Assembly: GCF_036711975.1 (NCBI RefSeq)
Contig: NC_091968.1
Coordinates: forward strand, 26,025,001-26,089,000
Reading direction: 5' to 3'
Length of the DNA: 64,000 nucleotides
Source: Onthophagus taurus
Lineage: Eukaryota > Arthropoda > Insecta > Coleoptera > Scarabaeidae
This document shows positions 45,499 through 56,887 of this stretch, piece by piece. A program made the position numbers and the translations under genes. Under the pieces are notes generated by a model. The model did no database searches. It saw only the letters and a list, made by a program, of their open reading frames with translations, and was not told the DNA's origin. Each line of letters begins with the position of its first letter. Position 1 is the stretch's first letter.

Positions 45499-46437
45499 TT
45501 ATACACGACGACCTAAAGACAAGCATCTGTCGATCAATCCGGAAATGAAACCAGAATCTTCACCACCATCACCTCCATTGTTGATCAAATCCATGGCAAC
45601 ATCAGAGATTACATCGTGGAGTTTTGGACTCAATTCAGCAATTTTGTCAACACCGTTAGCGAGCATATCAGCAGAGAATTCAGCGCTGAATTCTTCATCG
45701 TCACGAAGACCAGTGATGACAAACTGAAAATAAAAATTACCTTTTTAACTCAAATACCTTACACGTGCAAAATCAAAGACTTACGCTAGTTAATGGCTCC
45801 ATGGAAACGTAAACATCGAGGTATTTCAAACCGATACGACCCAATAAAGTAGCTTGTAAACCAATGTTGGCTTTGAAGTTGTTGGCGTCGAAACTGCAAA
45901 GCAATAAAAGCACATAAATATTTCTAATATTTCTTAATTTCTTGACTTCTTACTCTAAGGTGCCAGTTCCGAAGGTATCGATACCGATTTCAGCCAATTG
46001 AACATTACCGCTGTATTCGGTGGTTAAGGTTGGGTTGGGGAAGATGAGATCTAAGTTAACAGTGAGACCTGGAGGAAGGAGTTGAATGCTACCTTCGAGG
46101 TTTTCATAAACGAAGTCAGCTAATCCAGCGAAGACTAAGTTTTTGACGGTCAAAGTTCCGCTGATACCTTCAATACCCAAATTGCCTAATTCAAGAGTTT
46201 TTTCAGCAGATTCCAATGGGTCCAAAGAGGGGATACCGAAATCTGGCCAACCTGTTTTCATTTCTCCACGTAAGCATTCCAAGAAATTAATGATGGTTTC
46301 TTCAAAAGCACGTTGGTCACGTACAATTGGGGCTAAACAAGTTGTTAAATTAATTTAAAGGAAGACATTTTTTTGGTGGGAAACTTACTCATGGCAAAAG
46401 CCATGCCGATGAAGGCTAAGAAAGCGATGGCGCGCAT
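45499..46437 (-). CDS. Secreted takeout/JHBP-like (TULIP-fold) protein, gene E
   Basis: Third near-identical copy, offset 14352 from gene C. Minus-strand exons are 46437-46389, 46332-45954, 45893-45785 and 45723-45499, 253 residues. It has AEIGID where C and D have AEVGID and keeps the MKTGW of gene C. Other differences are mostly silent. Signal peptide, GIPSLDPL box and terminal Cys pair are intact. The similarity to C and D stops just upstream of the TATA-like box near 46560, marking the right edge of the amplified segment. Confidence 0.83.
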
Positions 46438-46527
46438 TTTAATAGCTGGAGATATTTCTAGAAAATAAATGAAGAATTTTATGATTTGTTATGATTTTCG
46501 TTGTTGAAACTTACCTGGAATTTCTCA

Positions 46528-46561
46528 ACTGATTTGAAACTATTCGTTGGGGGTTTAAATA
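46528..46561 (-). promoter_or_regulatory. Core promoter of TULIP gene E
   Basis: TATTTAAA (46561-46554) and ATCAGT about 28 bases on, as in C and D. Sequence beyond 46562 is unlike the other copies, so enhancers may differ. Confidence 0.7.
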
Positions 46562-46564
46562 CTA

Positions 46565-47270
46565 AAATTGTTTCGTAAAAAATAGTTTATCAATCCTTTA
46601 AGTAGTTTGATAATCATTATTAGTTTTTTTTAATGTATAAAGTAAATTAATAAGTGTTTTTCACTATCGTTCAAGTGTTAAACGCAAATAATCATAAGTT
46701 TTATATATCACATTTTTTAATTTAGCTTTATTTTTAGTCGATTTGATCATATTCCGACGATTAGCTTTGTGTTTATATTAAACATTTTTTTAATTCGGCC
46801 TTAAGTAACCGTTAATTAATTCATTGTTAATTTTATATAACATTTTTCGTTCGTTAGATAATAATTGGACATCGATTTTTTATAAATATTATTTTTAAAC
46901 CAAGTCCTTGAGAAATCTTTGAGTGTTTTCGGTGTGGCAACTCTTAATAAACTTCGATAGGTTCGATAACTTATCAATTTTTTTTTTAATATCGTAATTG
47001 TTTACAATCTAAGACCTAAATCTATTACGCTTTTACCATATTATAAAAATTTATTTATTCAATTTTATTCTAGAACTAACACTTTTGATAATAATTTATT
47101 AACAACCTATTTACTAGTGATGGAACGGATAGTGATTTTGCGAAAAGCCGGATACCGAATATTCGGTCATTATGGTTATAATTTCTGGTGCATTTCTGAA
47201 GTGAATAAAAATGAAACTAATAAGAAAGCTGATAAGATTGTCAACTTATTTGGATCCAAGATACAAGAAA
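46565..47270. other. Intergenic; possible hAT-like element end
   Basis: AT-rich with no gene. Near 47117-47165 the words tagtgatggaacggatagtg and 'ccggataccgaatattcgg' look like the end of a hAT-type transposon; no mate or transposase is seen. Confidence 0.35.
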
Positions 47271-47274
47271 AAAT

Positions 47275-50122
47275 TATAGATCATTTCAAAAATTTTTTTC
47301 TCAAGAACTAAAAGTAATTTTTCAAAACGGCTTGTTGCATTAAAAAGAGGATACTTTCATTAATAATTGGTGATATTTCCACAAGGATCCTTCAAGAAAT
47401 TAATTTTACAGCGAATTTTGACAGTTATCGATGAAAATGCAACATCGAAAATTTTATCAAAACTTCAAATATTGTTTTCTCAAAATCTAAAAGTTATTTT
47501 TCAAAACGGGTTGGTTCATTGGAAAGAGGACACTTTTATTAACACTTTGGGAAATTTTCATACTCATATTCCAAGAAATCGATTTTATACGAATTTTTAA
47601 AACTTAATCGGCGAAAATTGCAAAATTCGAAACAATTATCGATCATTTCAAAAATTTTTTTCTCAAAAACTAAAAACGATTTTTCAAAACGGCTTGTTGC
47701 ATTAAAAAGAGCATACTTTAATTAATAATTGGTGATATTTCCACACGGATCCTTCAAGAAATGAATTTTATAGCGAATTTTGACAGTTATCGATGAAAAT
47801 TGCAACATCGAAAATTTTATCAAAACTTCAAATCTTGTTTTCTCAAAAACGAAAAGTTATTTTTCGAAACTGGTTGGTTTATTGGAAAGAGGACACTTTT
47901 ATTAACATTTTGGAAAATTTTCATACTCATATTCCAAGAACTGGATTTTATGCGAATTTTTAAAACTTAATCGGCGAAAATTGCAAAATTCGAAAATATT
48001 TTGGATCATTTCAAAAATTAATTTCTCAAAAACTAAAAGCGATTTTTCAAAACGGCTTGTTGCATTAAAAAGAAGATACTTTAATTAATAATTGGTGATA
48101 TTTCCACAAGGATCCTTCAAGAAATGAATTTTATAGCGAATTTTGACAGTTATCGATGAAAATTGCAACATCGAAAATTTTATCAAAACTTCAACTATTG
48201 TTTTCTCAAAAACTAACAGTTATTTTTCAAAACGGGTTGGTTCATTGGAAAGAGGACACTTTTATTAACAGTTTGGGAAATTTTCATACTCATATTCCAA
48301 GAAATCGATTTTATACGAATTTTTATAACTTAATCGGCGAAAATTGCAAAATTCGAAAAAATTTTCGATCATTTCAAAAATTTATTTCTCAAAAACTAAA
48401 AGCGTTTTTTCAAAACGGCTTGTTGCATTAAAAAGAGGATACTTTAATTAATAATTGGTGATATTTCCACAAGGATCCTTCAAGAAATGAATTTTATAGC
48501 GAATTTTGACAGTTATCGTTAAAAATTGCAACATCAAAAATTTTATCAAAACTTCAAATACTGTTTTCTCAAAAACTAAAAGTTATTTTTCAGAACGGGT
48601 TGGTTCATTGGAAAGAGGACACTTTTATTAACATTTTGGAAAATTTTCATACTCATATTCCAAGAACTGGATTTTTTACGAATTTTTTAATCTTAATCGG
48701 CGAAAATTGCAAAATTCGAAAAAATTATCGATCATTTCAAAAATTTTTTTCTCAAGAACTAAAAGCGATTTTTCAAAACGGCTTGCTGCATTAAAAAGAG
48801 GATACTTTAATTAATAATTGGTGATATTTCCACAAGGATCCTTCAAGAAATTAATTTTACAGCGAATTTTGGAAGTTGTCGATGAAAATTGCAACATCGA
48901 AAATTTTATCAAAACTTCAAATACTGTTTTCTCAAAAACTAAAAGTTATTTTTCAGAACGGGTTGGTTCATTGGAAAGAGGACACTTTTATTAACATTTT
49001 GGAAAATTTTCATACTCATATTCCAAGAACTGGATTTTTTACGAATTTTTTAATCTTAATCGGCGAAAATTGCAAAATTCGAAAAAATTATCGATCATTT
49101 CAAAAATTTTTTTCTCAAGAACTAAAAGTGATTTTTCAAAACGGCTTTTTGCATTATAAAGAGGATACTTTAATTAATAATTGGTGATATTTCCACAAGG
49201 ATCCTTCAAGAAATTAATTTTACAGCGAATTTTGGAAGTTATCGATGAAAATTGCAACATCGAAAATTTTATCAAAACTTCAAATATTGTTTTCTCAAAA
49301 ACTAAAACTTATTTTTCAAAACGGGTTGGTTCATTGGAAGAAGGACACTTTTATTAACATTTTGGGAAATTTTCATACTCATATTCCAAGAAATCGATTT
49401 TATACGAATTTTTAAAACTTAATCGGCGAAAATTGCAAAATTCGAAAAAATTATAGATCATTTCAAAAATTTTTTTCTCAAGAACTAAAAGTGATTTTTC
49501 AAAACGGCTTTTTGCATTAAAAAGAGGATACTTTAATTAATAATTGGTGATATTTCCACAAGGATCCTTCAAGAAATTAATTTTATAGCGAATTTTGACA
49601 GTTATCGATGAAAATTGCAACATCGAAAATTTTATCAAAACTTCAAATATTGTTTTCTCAAAAACTAACAGTTATTTTTCAAAACGGGTTGGTTCATTGG
49701 AAAGAGGATACTTTTATTAACAGTTTGGGAAATTTTCATACTCATATTCCAAGAAATCGATTTTATATGAATTTTTAAAACTTAATCGGCGAAAATTGCA
49801 AAATTCGAAAAAATTGTCGACCATTTAAAAAATTTATTTCTCAAAAACTAAAAGCGATTTTTCAAAACGGCTTGCTGCATTAAAAAGAGGATACTTTAAT
49901 TAATAATTGGTGATATTTCCACAAGGATCCTTCAAGAAATTAATTTTATAGCGAATTTTGAAAGTTATCGATGAAAATTGCAACATCGAAAATTTTATCA
50001 AAACTTCAAATATTGTTTTCTCAAAAACTAAAAGTAATTTTTCAAAACGGGTTGGTTCATTGGAAAGAGGACACTTTTATTAACAGTTTGGAAAATTTTC
50101 ATACTCATATTCCAAGAAATCG
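47275..50122. repeat. 362-bp satellite array, left part (~8 copies)
   Basis: The word ggtgatatttccacaaggat recurs near 47369, 47731, 48094, 48459, 48821, 49182, 49545 and 49908, a mean period of about 362. Within each unit two related halves are visible: both carry 'tttctcaaaaactaaaag' plus 'tttttcaaaacgg', so the unit is a dimer of ~181-bp halves. Plus-strand frames of 60-100 codons are artefacts. Confidence 0.9.
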
Positions 50123-53002
50123 AAGAAGAAGAAAAACAAATTTTATTCTGTACCCACTACATAAAAAAAATAAGAATAACAATAAAAATATCTATATGTA
50201 TATACAACAAAAATAAAAAAGTGAAGGGGTGAGAATAGGGCTACCGACCAGGGTCTTTCTGCCCGTGATTTTTGTAGTCGGCGGCTTGTTTCAGTCTTCT
50301 CTGACGGCCAGGAGTTTTTGGAAGAAGGGGTGGATTGTTGCGAGGGTGGAGTAATCGAGGCGATATAAGCGTGTGTTGCAAGGCGTTGGTAGGAAAATTT
50401 AGGATGGATTTATCGGACAAGGATTTAAGGCGGGTATGGATGGGGAGTATATCGGTAAGTTGGTAGAGCAGATCATTGCTAGGGTTAAAGAGGGGGTTAC
50501 GGGGGTTTCTAATTCGGGTGATGGATCTCAGTGCAGATCTTTCCGCTACTTCCAGGTGGTACTTCGTTCTTCTTGGTGCGTTGCTTAGCAGTATTGATCC
50601 ATATTCTATGATGGGCCTGCATATGGTCCATATGGTCTTGTAGATGTGCGAGGCACATGAGGTAGAGATTCCGCGACCGCTGAACGAGAGAGATTTAAAG
50701 TGTTTGGCGCGTGTCTTTACTTTCATCTTCACCTTGGTTGCATGAGTGGAAAACTTAAGCGTTCTGTCAAGTATTATGCCAAGATACTTGCAGGTTGGTG
50801 AGACGGAGATTGCCGTTGATTGGATTGTAATTGTGGGGGAGGGAGCGCGGGGTGAGAGGAATGGGACAAAAAATTGTGTTTTTGTGGGATTGAGTAGGAT
50901 GCGCCATTTTCGGTACCAATTTTCCGTTTCGTTTATGAGCGTTTGCAGCTTACGGATCGAGGAAGTGATATCCCTACTGTGCGAGACCAATGCTGTGTCG
51001 TCGGCGTAAAGAAGTGCGTATGCAGTGAGGTTAAAAGCGTCTGGGTTGCCGTTGTAAAGATCGTGGCAGAATAGGTTGTATAGAGCGGGAGAGATAGGCG
51101 AACCCTGAGGAAGGCCTTGCTGAGCGGAGAAGCTGTGGGAGGAGTGATTTTTCAACTTCACGATGGAGGAACGATTCGACAGGAATTGGTTTATCAGGGT
51201 TAGAAGGTAGTATGGCGTTTTTAGCTTATCCAGTTTAAATAGCAATCCTTTGTGCCACACGGAGTCAAAGGCCTTTCGGACGTCCAGAAACACTGCTGCA
51301 GATTTCAGTTTTACAAAACGTGCCGCCTGGAAGTTGGAAACCAGAATAGTTAGTGGCTGGGACGTTGATTTGCCGGATTGGAAGCCAAATTGGTAAGGCG
51401 GAATTTTCTTTGATACCGCACCCAGGAGCTTGTTCTTCAAGTGCGTCTCGAAGAGTTTTCCAATTACGGGGAGCAGTGAGATGGGGCGATAGTTGGCTGG
51501 ATCAGATAGAGAAGAATCCTTCTTGGGAATACAAGTAATAATTGACGTCTTCCAGTCGAGCGGGAAATGCTGAGTCGTAAGGCAAAAGTTAATTATTTTT
51601 CTGATAAAGCCATGGATGTTAAGATCTAGACTTCTAAGCAGTTTCCTTGTGATGTTATCATAACCGGGAGCGTTATCTTTTCCCTGTCCAAGAAGAGTAA
51701 CATATTCGTCTTCCAACATGAGAGCATCTTCGGGTGTCTCGAACGGTGTCAAAAATGCGGATTCGTACCAATTATCTATAATGCTTTTGTTGTGGGAACA
51801 AAACGAAACATCCTCGGTAAAGGTGAATACACCTTCTAGGTAGTCAGCGTGTATGTTGACAATCTCTTCAGGGTTGGAGTGCACACCGCCATCGGTAGGA
51901 TCAATGAGCTCCGCCGTTCCAGGTGTCTTTTGGTATCTTGATAGTTTTCGAATTTCGTGCCAATAGTTTCTTCCTTTACACAGTTTTATTTTGTCACAGG
52001 CTTCCATGTACTTTTCCGTTCTGTATTGCTGAATTAGTTTCTGTATCTTTTTGTTGAACTCATTAAACTTCTTTTTCAACTCAGGCACTTCATATACCCT
52101 GAAGTCTCGATATAGGCGTCTTTTCTCTTTGATGAGTCTGATAATAAATGGAGATAGCGGAAAACTGTAGTGTTTGGTGGTTCTGGATGGGCTCGCTTTG
52201 TCTATCGACTCCTTAAGACATTTGTTAAACCTTGAAATCGTGTCAACTGTGATTGTCTGATGTGCTTCTATGAAGTCTTTCATTATTGAGTTAACTGTCT
52301 CCATGTTGCAAAGCTTATAGTTTTTAGTTAAAGTCGGAACAGGTTTAGGTACGTTGGTTGTGACGTTGACATAAACTAAAATGCCCAAGTGATCGGAGCA
52401 TAAATCCGGAACAACTTCTACCTGTGTAATTAGACCGCGGATGTTTCTTGTACAGAACAGTAGATCAGGAGTAGAGTTCGGATTGTTTTCCATAACGTAC
52501 GTGGGAGGAGTCGTGATTTGTACGAAATTGGACATATTCAGGAAATGTCTTATGTGTTTCCTTTTGGTTGGATTCGGATTGAAGTCACCAATTATGAGAC
52601 ATTTGTCGTGCAGTGAGGCCATGTTAAATATGGATTCTTCAATTTTACTAAACGGGTGGATATAAATTAAGAAAACATGTATTAAGTCCGATAGTGATAC
52701 AAAAATGAAGTGCATTATTTAATGGAGAGTTGATTGCCGGGGGGTTGGATTTTCTCAATTGTATCGTGGGGTGGCCCATAGCCACCGCTCCTCCTCTGAC
52801 TCCTCTATTTATAATATTGCCGTAATTTTGGATTGACGTCCAGTTTCTAAATGTGATGGAAGACTTCGATTTTGTTTCCACAAACATTGCGCAACGGATA
52901 TGATTGTCAATGATGTGTAGTTTCCGATCAGGTGTGATTTCGGGTGGTAGCTGTTAATGTTTGCGTACAATAATTTTATGCTGGTCATTGTTGATCTTGC
53001 GG
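50123..53002 (-). mobile_element. Non-LTR retrotransposon (jockey/CR1-like), 5'-truncated, inside the array
   Basis: It interrupts the 362-bp array. The 3' end (minus strand) is at 50123 with a (TTC)n tail (aagaagaag on the + strand). The 5' end is at about 53002 near the start of ORF2 (MTSIKLLYANINSYHPK). The array resumes at about 53003 at a different phase, so about 110 bases of unit phase are missing or rearranged. I could not find a clear target-site duplication. Confidence 0.8.
50241..52715 (-). CDS. LINE ORF2: endonuclease C-part + reverse transcriptase, 824 aa
   Basis: Encodes the retrotransposition enzyme of the element. Residues ~40-112 are the C-terminal half of an APE-type endonuclease (GDFN at 43-46, SDHLGI at 107-112). 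The RT domain spans ~385-680, with IPKKD and NYRPISLL near 396-416, FLDVRKAFDSV (476-486), QQGLPQGSPISP (532-543) and the active-site YADD (570-573). LGIILDRTLKF (~645-655) is the thumb, and a long C-terminal region with basic residues follows. The frame from YADD to the end is open. Upstream, the rest of the endonuclease continues in two other frames (52648-52887, MFVETKSKSSITFRNW; and 52809-53002), so at least two frameshifts have inactivated it. The listed start is simply the first Met in the long frame. Confidence 0.85.
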   Translation of the reverse strand: MHFIFVSLSDLIHVFLIYIHPFSKIEESIFNMASLHDKCLIIGDFNPNPTKRKHIRHFLNMSNFVQITTPPTYVMENNPNSTPDLLFCTRNIRGLITQVEVVPDLCSDHLGILVYVNVTTNVPKPVPTLTKNYKLCNMETVNSIMKDFIEAHQTITVDTISRFNKCLKESIDKASPSRTTKHYSFPLSPFIIRLIKEKRRLYRDFRVYEVPELKKKFNEFNKKIQKLIQQYRTEKYMEACDKIKLCKGRNYWHEIRKLSRYQKTPGTAELIDPTDGGVHSNPEEIVNIHADYLEGVFTFTEDVSFCSHNKSIIDNWYESAFLTPFETPEDALMLEDEYVTLLGQGKDNAPGYDNITRKLLRSLDLNIHGFIRKIINFCLTTQHFPLDWKTSIITCIPKKDSSLSDPANYRPISLLPVIGKLFETHLKNKLLGAVSKKIPPYQFGFQSGKSTSQPLTILVSNFQAARFVKLKSAAVFLDVRKAFDSVWHKGLLFKLDKLKTPYYLLTLINQFLSNRSSIVKLKNHSSHSFSAQQGLPQGSPISPALYNLFCHDLYNGNPDAFNLTAYALLYADDTALVSHSRDITSSIRKLQTLINETENWYRKWRILLNPTKTQFFVPFLSPRAPSPTITIQSTAISVSPTCKYLGIILDRTLKFSTHATKVKMKVKTRAKHFKSLSFSGRGISTSCASHIYKTIWTICRPIIEYGSILLSNAPRRTKYHLEVAERSALRSITRIRNPRNPLFNPSNDLLYQLTDILPIHTRLKSLSDKSILNFPTNALQHTLISPRLLHPRNNPPLLPKTPGRQRRLKQAADYKNHGQKDPGR

Positions 53003-53310
53003 AAATTAATAATTGGTGATATTTCCACAAGGATCCTTCAAGAAATGCTTTTTATAGCAAATTTTGAAAGTTATCGATGAAAATTGCAACATCGAAAATT
53101 TTATCAAAACTTCAAATATTGTTTTCTCAAAAACTAAATGTTATTTTTCAAAACGGGTTGGTTCATTGGAAAGAGGACACTCCTATTAACACTTTGAGAA
53201 ATTTTCATACTCATATTCCAAGAAATCGATTTTATACGAATTTTTAAAACTCAAAAACTGAAAATGATTTTTCAAAACGGCGTTTTGCATTAAAAAGAGG
53301 ATACCTTACT
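53003..53310. repeat. 362-bp satellite array, right remnant
   Basis: One more diverged unit (aattaataattggtgatatt onward), with a deletion near 53250, ends at about 53310. It shows that the LINE landed in, or was captured by, the array. Confidence 0.85.
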
Positions 53311-54585
53311 TGATCCAAACTTGATCTACTACAACTATTTACGTAAAATTTATTTACTTAACTTTAAAAATCGTAAACTTCCCATCTAACGATAATCGTG
53401 ATGAAATTCTGTCAATTTTTCCACAAAAAAGACATAGAAGACCTACCCCCAGTAATAATATCACGTTAATATCGAGTTATTTATGAAATAAATCCATTTT
53501 GACCATTCCAAAACAGAACATAATGTAAACGTGTTGTATTGAAGGGTTAATTCAATACCGATTGTATTTATTTGCTAATCGATATGTTAATAATCATAAT
53601 TAGTTGCGCATTTACAATAATCATCCGTTATAGTCGAATTATTTAGGTGTAAATTGGAGTAAATAATACACAAAAATAAAAAATAATAATAATCCGCATT
53701 TCCGGTTAAATTGGAAATGGAATCCCGGTGGAGAGCGCTCTAAAATTAAACTACAAAGTGGTTATTTTTCCTGGTACATAATATTTCGAGCTGAAAGAAT
53801 TTTAATCAAAGCTTTACTTCGCAAAGTTAAAAAAAATCTTTTTAATGTTTTTTAATCGTATTAGGTAAATTAATTTTAAATGTGATATCGATACCAATAT
53901 GTTTCTTATCAGAACGAGTACCCATAAATGTTTAGATAACAACAGAGTGTGTACATTATATAATTTTTTTTTAAATGAAAAAATTTAAGTGGCTATTAAA
54001 GAAATTCGAACGAACGAACGAATTATTGCGATTTTACTGCGAAGGAAAAGTGAGTTATCGAAATTAATTCCTTAAAACGTCAATAAATTATGTCTTCTAC
54101 GTTCGAGGAAGCGCTTTGGCGAATTCCAAAAAAGATCAATTTCAGATTACTTTAGATTTAAAACGTTTTAGCCTAATAATTTTACTTGTTAACAATCTTA
54201 ATTGTGTACATTTTAAGTCATTTGAATTAATTTGGTAGTAGAAAATGTTACATTTCCTTTTTCGTCTCTTTCTACTATATATATTCCATTTTATCTGGGT
54301 GTAATTGAAAATTTGAAATGGATTCGTTAAGGGAGCACTGATCCACAGCTCAATGTTCCATAGGTTGTGCTCCCGGGGAGATTATGTTTCAATTCGGAGA
54401 ACTGAACGACTCCGAATCTTTCAACCTTTTCTCCTCGGTATTCTCTCTTTTTACACTCTGCGTTTTATATTATCTATTAAATATTCCTCTCACGGTTCCC
54501 CATTCCAATTTTTTGATTAATAATTAATCAGTTTCAAAGTGAGAACGTTGATTGTAGACCCTTAAATCTTGGGATTAAAGTAAAC
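53311..54585. other. Intergenic, no gene recognised
   Basis: AT-rich with small repeats (cgaacgaacgaacgaa near 54008). A moderately GC-rich stretch at 54330-54400 ('tgctcccggggagattatg') may be a repeat or regulatory fragment. Nothing else is supported. Confidence 0.4.
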
Positions 54586-55995
54586 AGTTACTAACCCCAT
54601 CTAGCGATAATCGTTTATACTAAACTAAATTTTTGACGTTTAAAAATCAGCTGTTACATTTCTTCCTATAATTGTCAAATTTTATGAAGAAAAAAACTTT
54701 AATTGAAACTAAAAACCTATCATGATACGTTTTTAAGACCCAAATTGTTTATTTAAAGCGATTTAGGTAAAAATTAAAAATTTTTATTTTATTTAAATCA
54801 TAAAATTCCTCTTCTTTTACAGAGTTGCTCACCCCATCTATCGGTAATAAAATTAAATTTTATGTTTGACATATTAGAATCAGCTGTTGGATTTCTTCCT
54901 AAAATTATTAAATTTCACGAAAAAAGAAACTTAATGGAACCTAAAAACTCATCATAACGCGTTTTTGAAGCTCCAAAGTGTTTATTTAAAGGTATTTTAT
55001 GCTCTACGAAGAGATTTTTCGTCCTAAGTCAATATGTAAAGTTTCAATCGAAAGAACTAACCTAACTTTTTTCCGTCAATTTAAAATTTTTGGGGTTTTA
55101 AAATATCTGGATAATTTATTAAAATAGAAAGATGGTAAGTCGATTAATTTTATTAATTTTGAATCATTTAATAATTCCATAATTTATAATTTTCGTTAAT
55201 TTAAGAATTTAAATGATTTGCTCACCCCATCTAACGGCACCCGCCTAAATTACGTTTTATTTTTGACTTTTTAAAATCAGCTATTACATTTCTTCCTATA
55301 ATTGTCAAATTTGAACCTAAAAACTTATTATGACACGTTTTAAAGACCCAAACTGTTTATTTAAAGTGATTTTGGGTATAAAAATTTCAATTAAATCATA
55401 AAATTCTTCTTTTACAGAGTTGCTCACCCCATCTATCGGTAATCACCTAAATTCAAATTTATATTTGACATATTAAAATCAGCTGTTGCATTTCTTCATA
55501 ATATTATTAAATTTTATGAAGAAAGAAACCTAATAGAACCTAAGAACACGTCGTAACACGTTTATGGAGATCCAAACTGTTTATTTAAAGTGATTTTATG
55601 GTCCACGAAGAGATTTTCCGCCCTAAATCAATCTGTGAAGTTTCCAACCTAACTTCTCTCCGTCAATTTAAAATTTTTGGGATTTAAAAGAAAAGGGTTT
55701 ATTTATTATAATAAAAGAATAGTAAGTAGATTGATTTTATTAAATTTGAATCATTTCATCATTTAGTAATTCTATAATTTATTATTTTCAAGAGTTTAAA
55801 TTAGTTTCTCGCCCCATCTAACGGCACCCACCTAAATTAAATTTAATTTTTGACATTTTAAAATCTGTCACATTTCTTCTTAGAGTTATTAAATTTTATG
55901 AAGAAAAAAGCTTTAATTGAACCTAAAAATCCATCATAACGCGTTTTTGAAGACCCAAATTGTTTATTTAAAGTGATTTTAGGTTTCTACAATAA
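54586..55995. repeat. Tandem repeat family with a CCCCATCTA head (~600-bp dimer)
   Basis: ctcaccccatctatcggtaa occurs near 54829 and 55424; ctcaccccatctaacggcac near 55217, with a variant near 55808; a related head is at 54595. Each is followed by 'atcagctgttacatttctt', 'aaattttatgaagaaa' and 'aaactgtttatttaaagtg'. The order alternates, giving a dimer of about 590 bases. Related single units lie at 5570-5900 upstream of Toll. Confidence 0.8.
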
Positions 55996-56400
55996 GACAA
56001 GGACATGTCTTGTCTTGTAATCTATTTAAGCGTGCCCTTGAAAAGGTGTTACGTGAACCTGATTGGGACCATATATATGGAGAGTGTACAAAAGGATGGC
56101 ATACAGCGACATGGACGTGGTTCAATTTATCAAAATCAACCGCTTGAGATGGGTGGGTCATGTGATAAGAATTGAGGAAGATGAGTATGAGACAAGTATA
56201 GCAATATTGAACAAACTGGTTGGAATCAGAAGATGAGGGAGAATGAAGCTGAGAGATCGAAAAGAGGAACTAAAACTAATGGGAATGTTGGAGAAGGGTG
56301 AGAGACAGAGAAGACTGGAAGGATATTCTGAGGCAGGCCAGGGCCCACTCAATGATGAACAAGGTACTAAAAGAGAATGTGCATTCGATATCATTTAAGC
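55996..56400 (+). mobile_element. LINE C-terminal fragment
   Basis: The + strand reads RMAYSDMDVVQFIKINRLRW, VGHVIRIEEDEYETS, and, after frame changes, WRDILRQARAHSMMNKVLKE. These are the usual tail motifs of endonuclease-RT LINEs (LRWVGHVxRMxEDxxxxK ... WxxILxQARAHxGL). It is broken by stops. Confidence 0.72.
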
Positions 56401-56652
56401 GTAATTTTTGTATTAATAATAGGCAGGTGTGAAACATAATAGAAAAAATCGTTATCTAAGATTAAAAATTAATCAAAAAGTATTCCTAATAATTTACGTA
56501 AACTACTCTAGATTAGTTAAAAATACATCCATTAACTCGGATTATTTATTTTTCTTAATAAGTTATTGTTTACACAATGAATCAACAAAAAATATTTACG
56601 TCAAAAATGAATTAAACATCTCTTATAGTGAGAATAAAATTTTTGTTTTCAG

Positions 56653-56887
56653 CTTGAAAATTGACGCAAGCGCTTCGGGAACCCTCGAATTTCAAGAGAG
56701 AATTGCAACCCCCTGTAAAATAGCAATGCGGAGTACTGTTGGCGTCCAGTTCAGCCGGCGGCGCCCCGGCGTACAAAACACGCGATGTGGTCGTGGGACG
56801 CCGGAAGTGGAGCGCGCGCGATCCTCTTCATGTTCACCGCAAACTTCTTCGGACCCGCAGCCCTCGGAAAATTGGATTCAATACATG
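56653..56887 (+). CDS. Candidate first coding exon with signal peptide (partial gene)
   Basis: A GC-rich exon-like block in AT-rich DNA, bounded by a ttttgttttcag acceptor (56641-56652) and a strong gtaagt donor (56888). From ATG 56785 the frame reads MWSWDAGSGARAILFMFTAN then FFGPAALGKLDSIH, 34 codons ending in phase 1. Its hydrophobic core and small residues before GKLD resemble a secretory signal peptide. The overlapping longer frame (56429-56941, Arg/Ser-rich in the exon) is a less protein-like alternative. The upstream part would be 5' UTR. No following exon is recognised before 64000, so the next intron would exceed 7 kb. The product is unknown. Confidence 0.45.

Noticed and set aside
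47367..50216. Plus-strand frames with KIATSKILSKLQILFSQKLK repeated eight times
   Set aside because: Artefacts of the 362-bp tandem repeat; no start context, splice structure or family similarity.
50746..51009. Plus-strand frames within the LINE ORF2
   Set aside because: Antisense shadows of the reverse-transcriptase frame, which has the YADD and other RT motifs.
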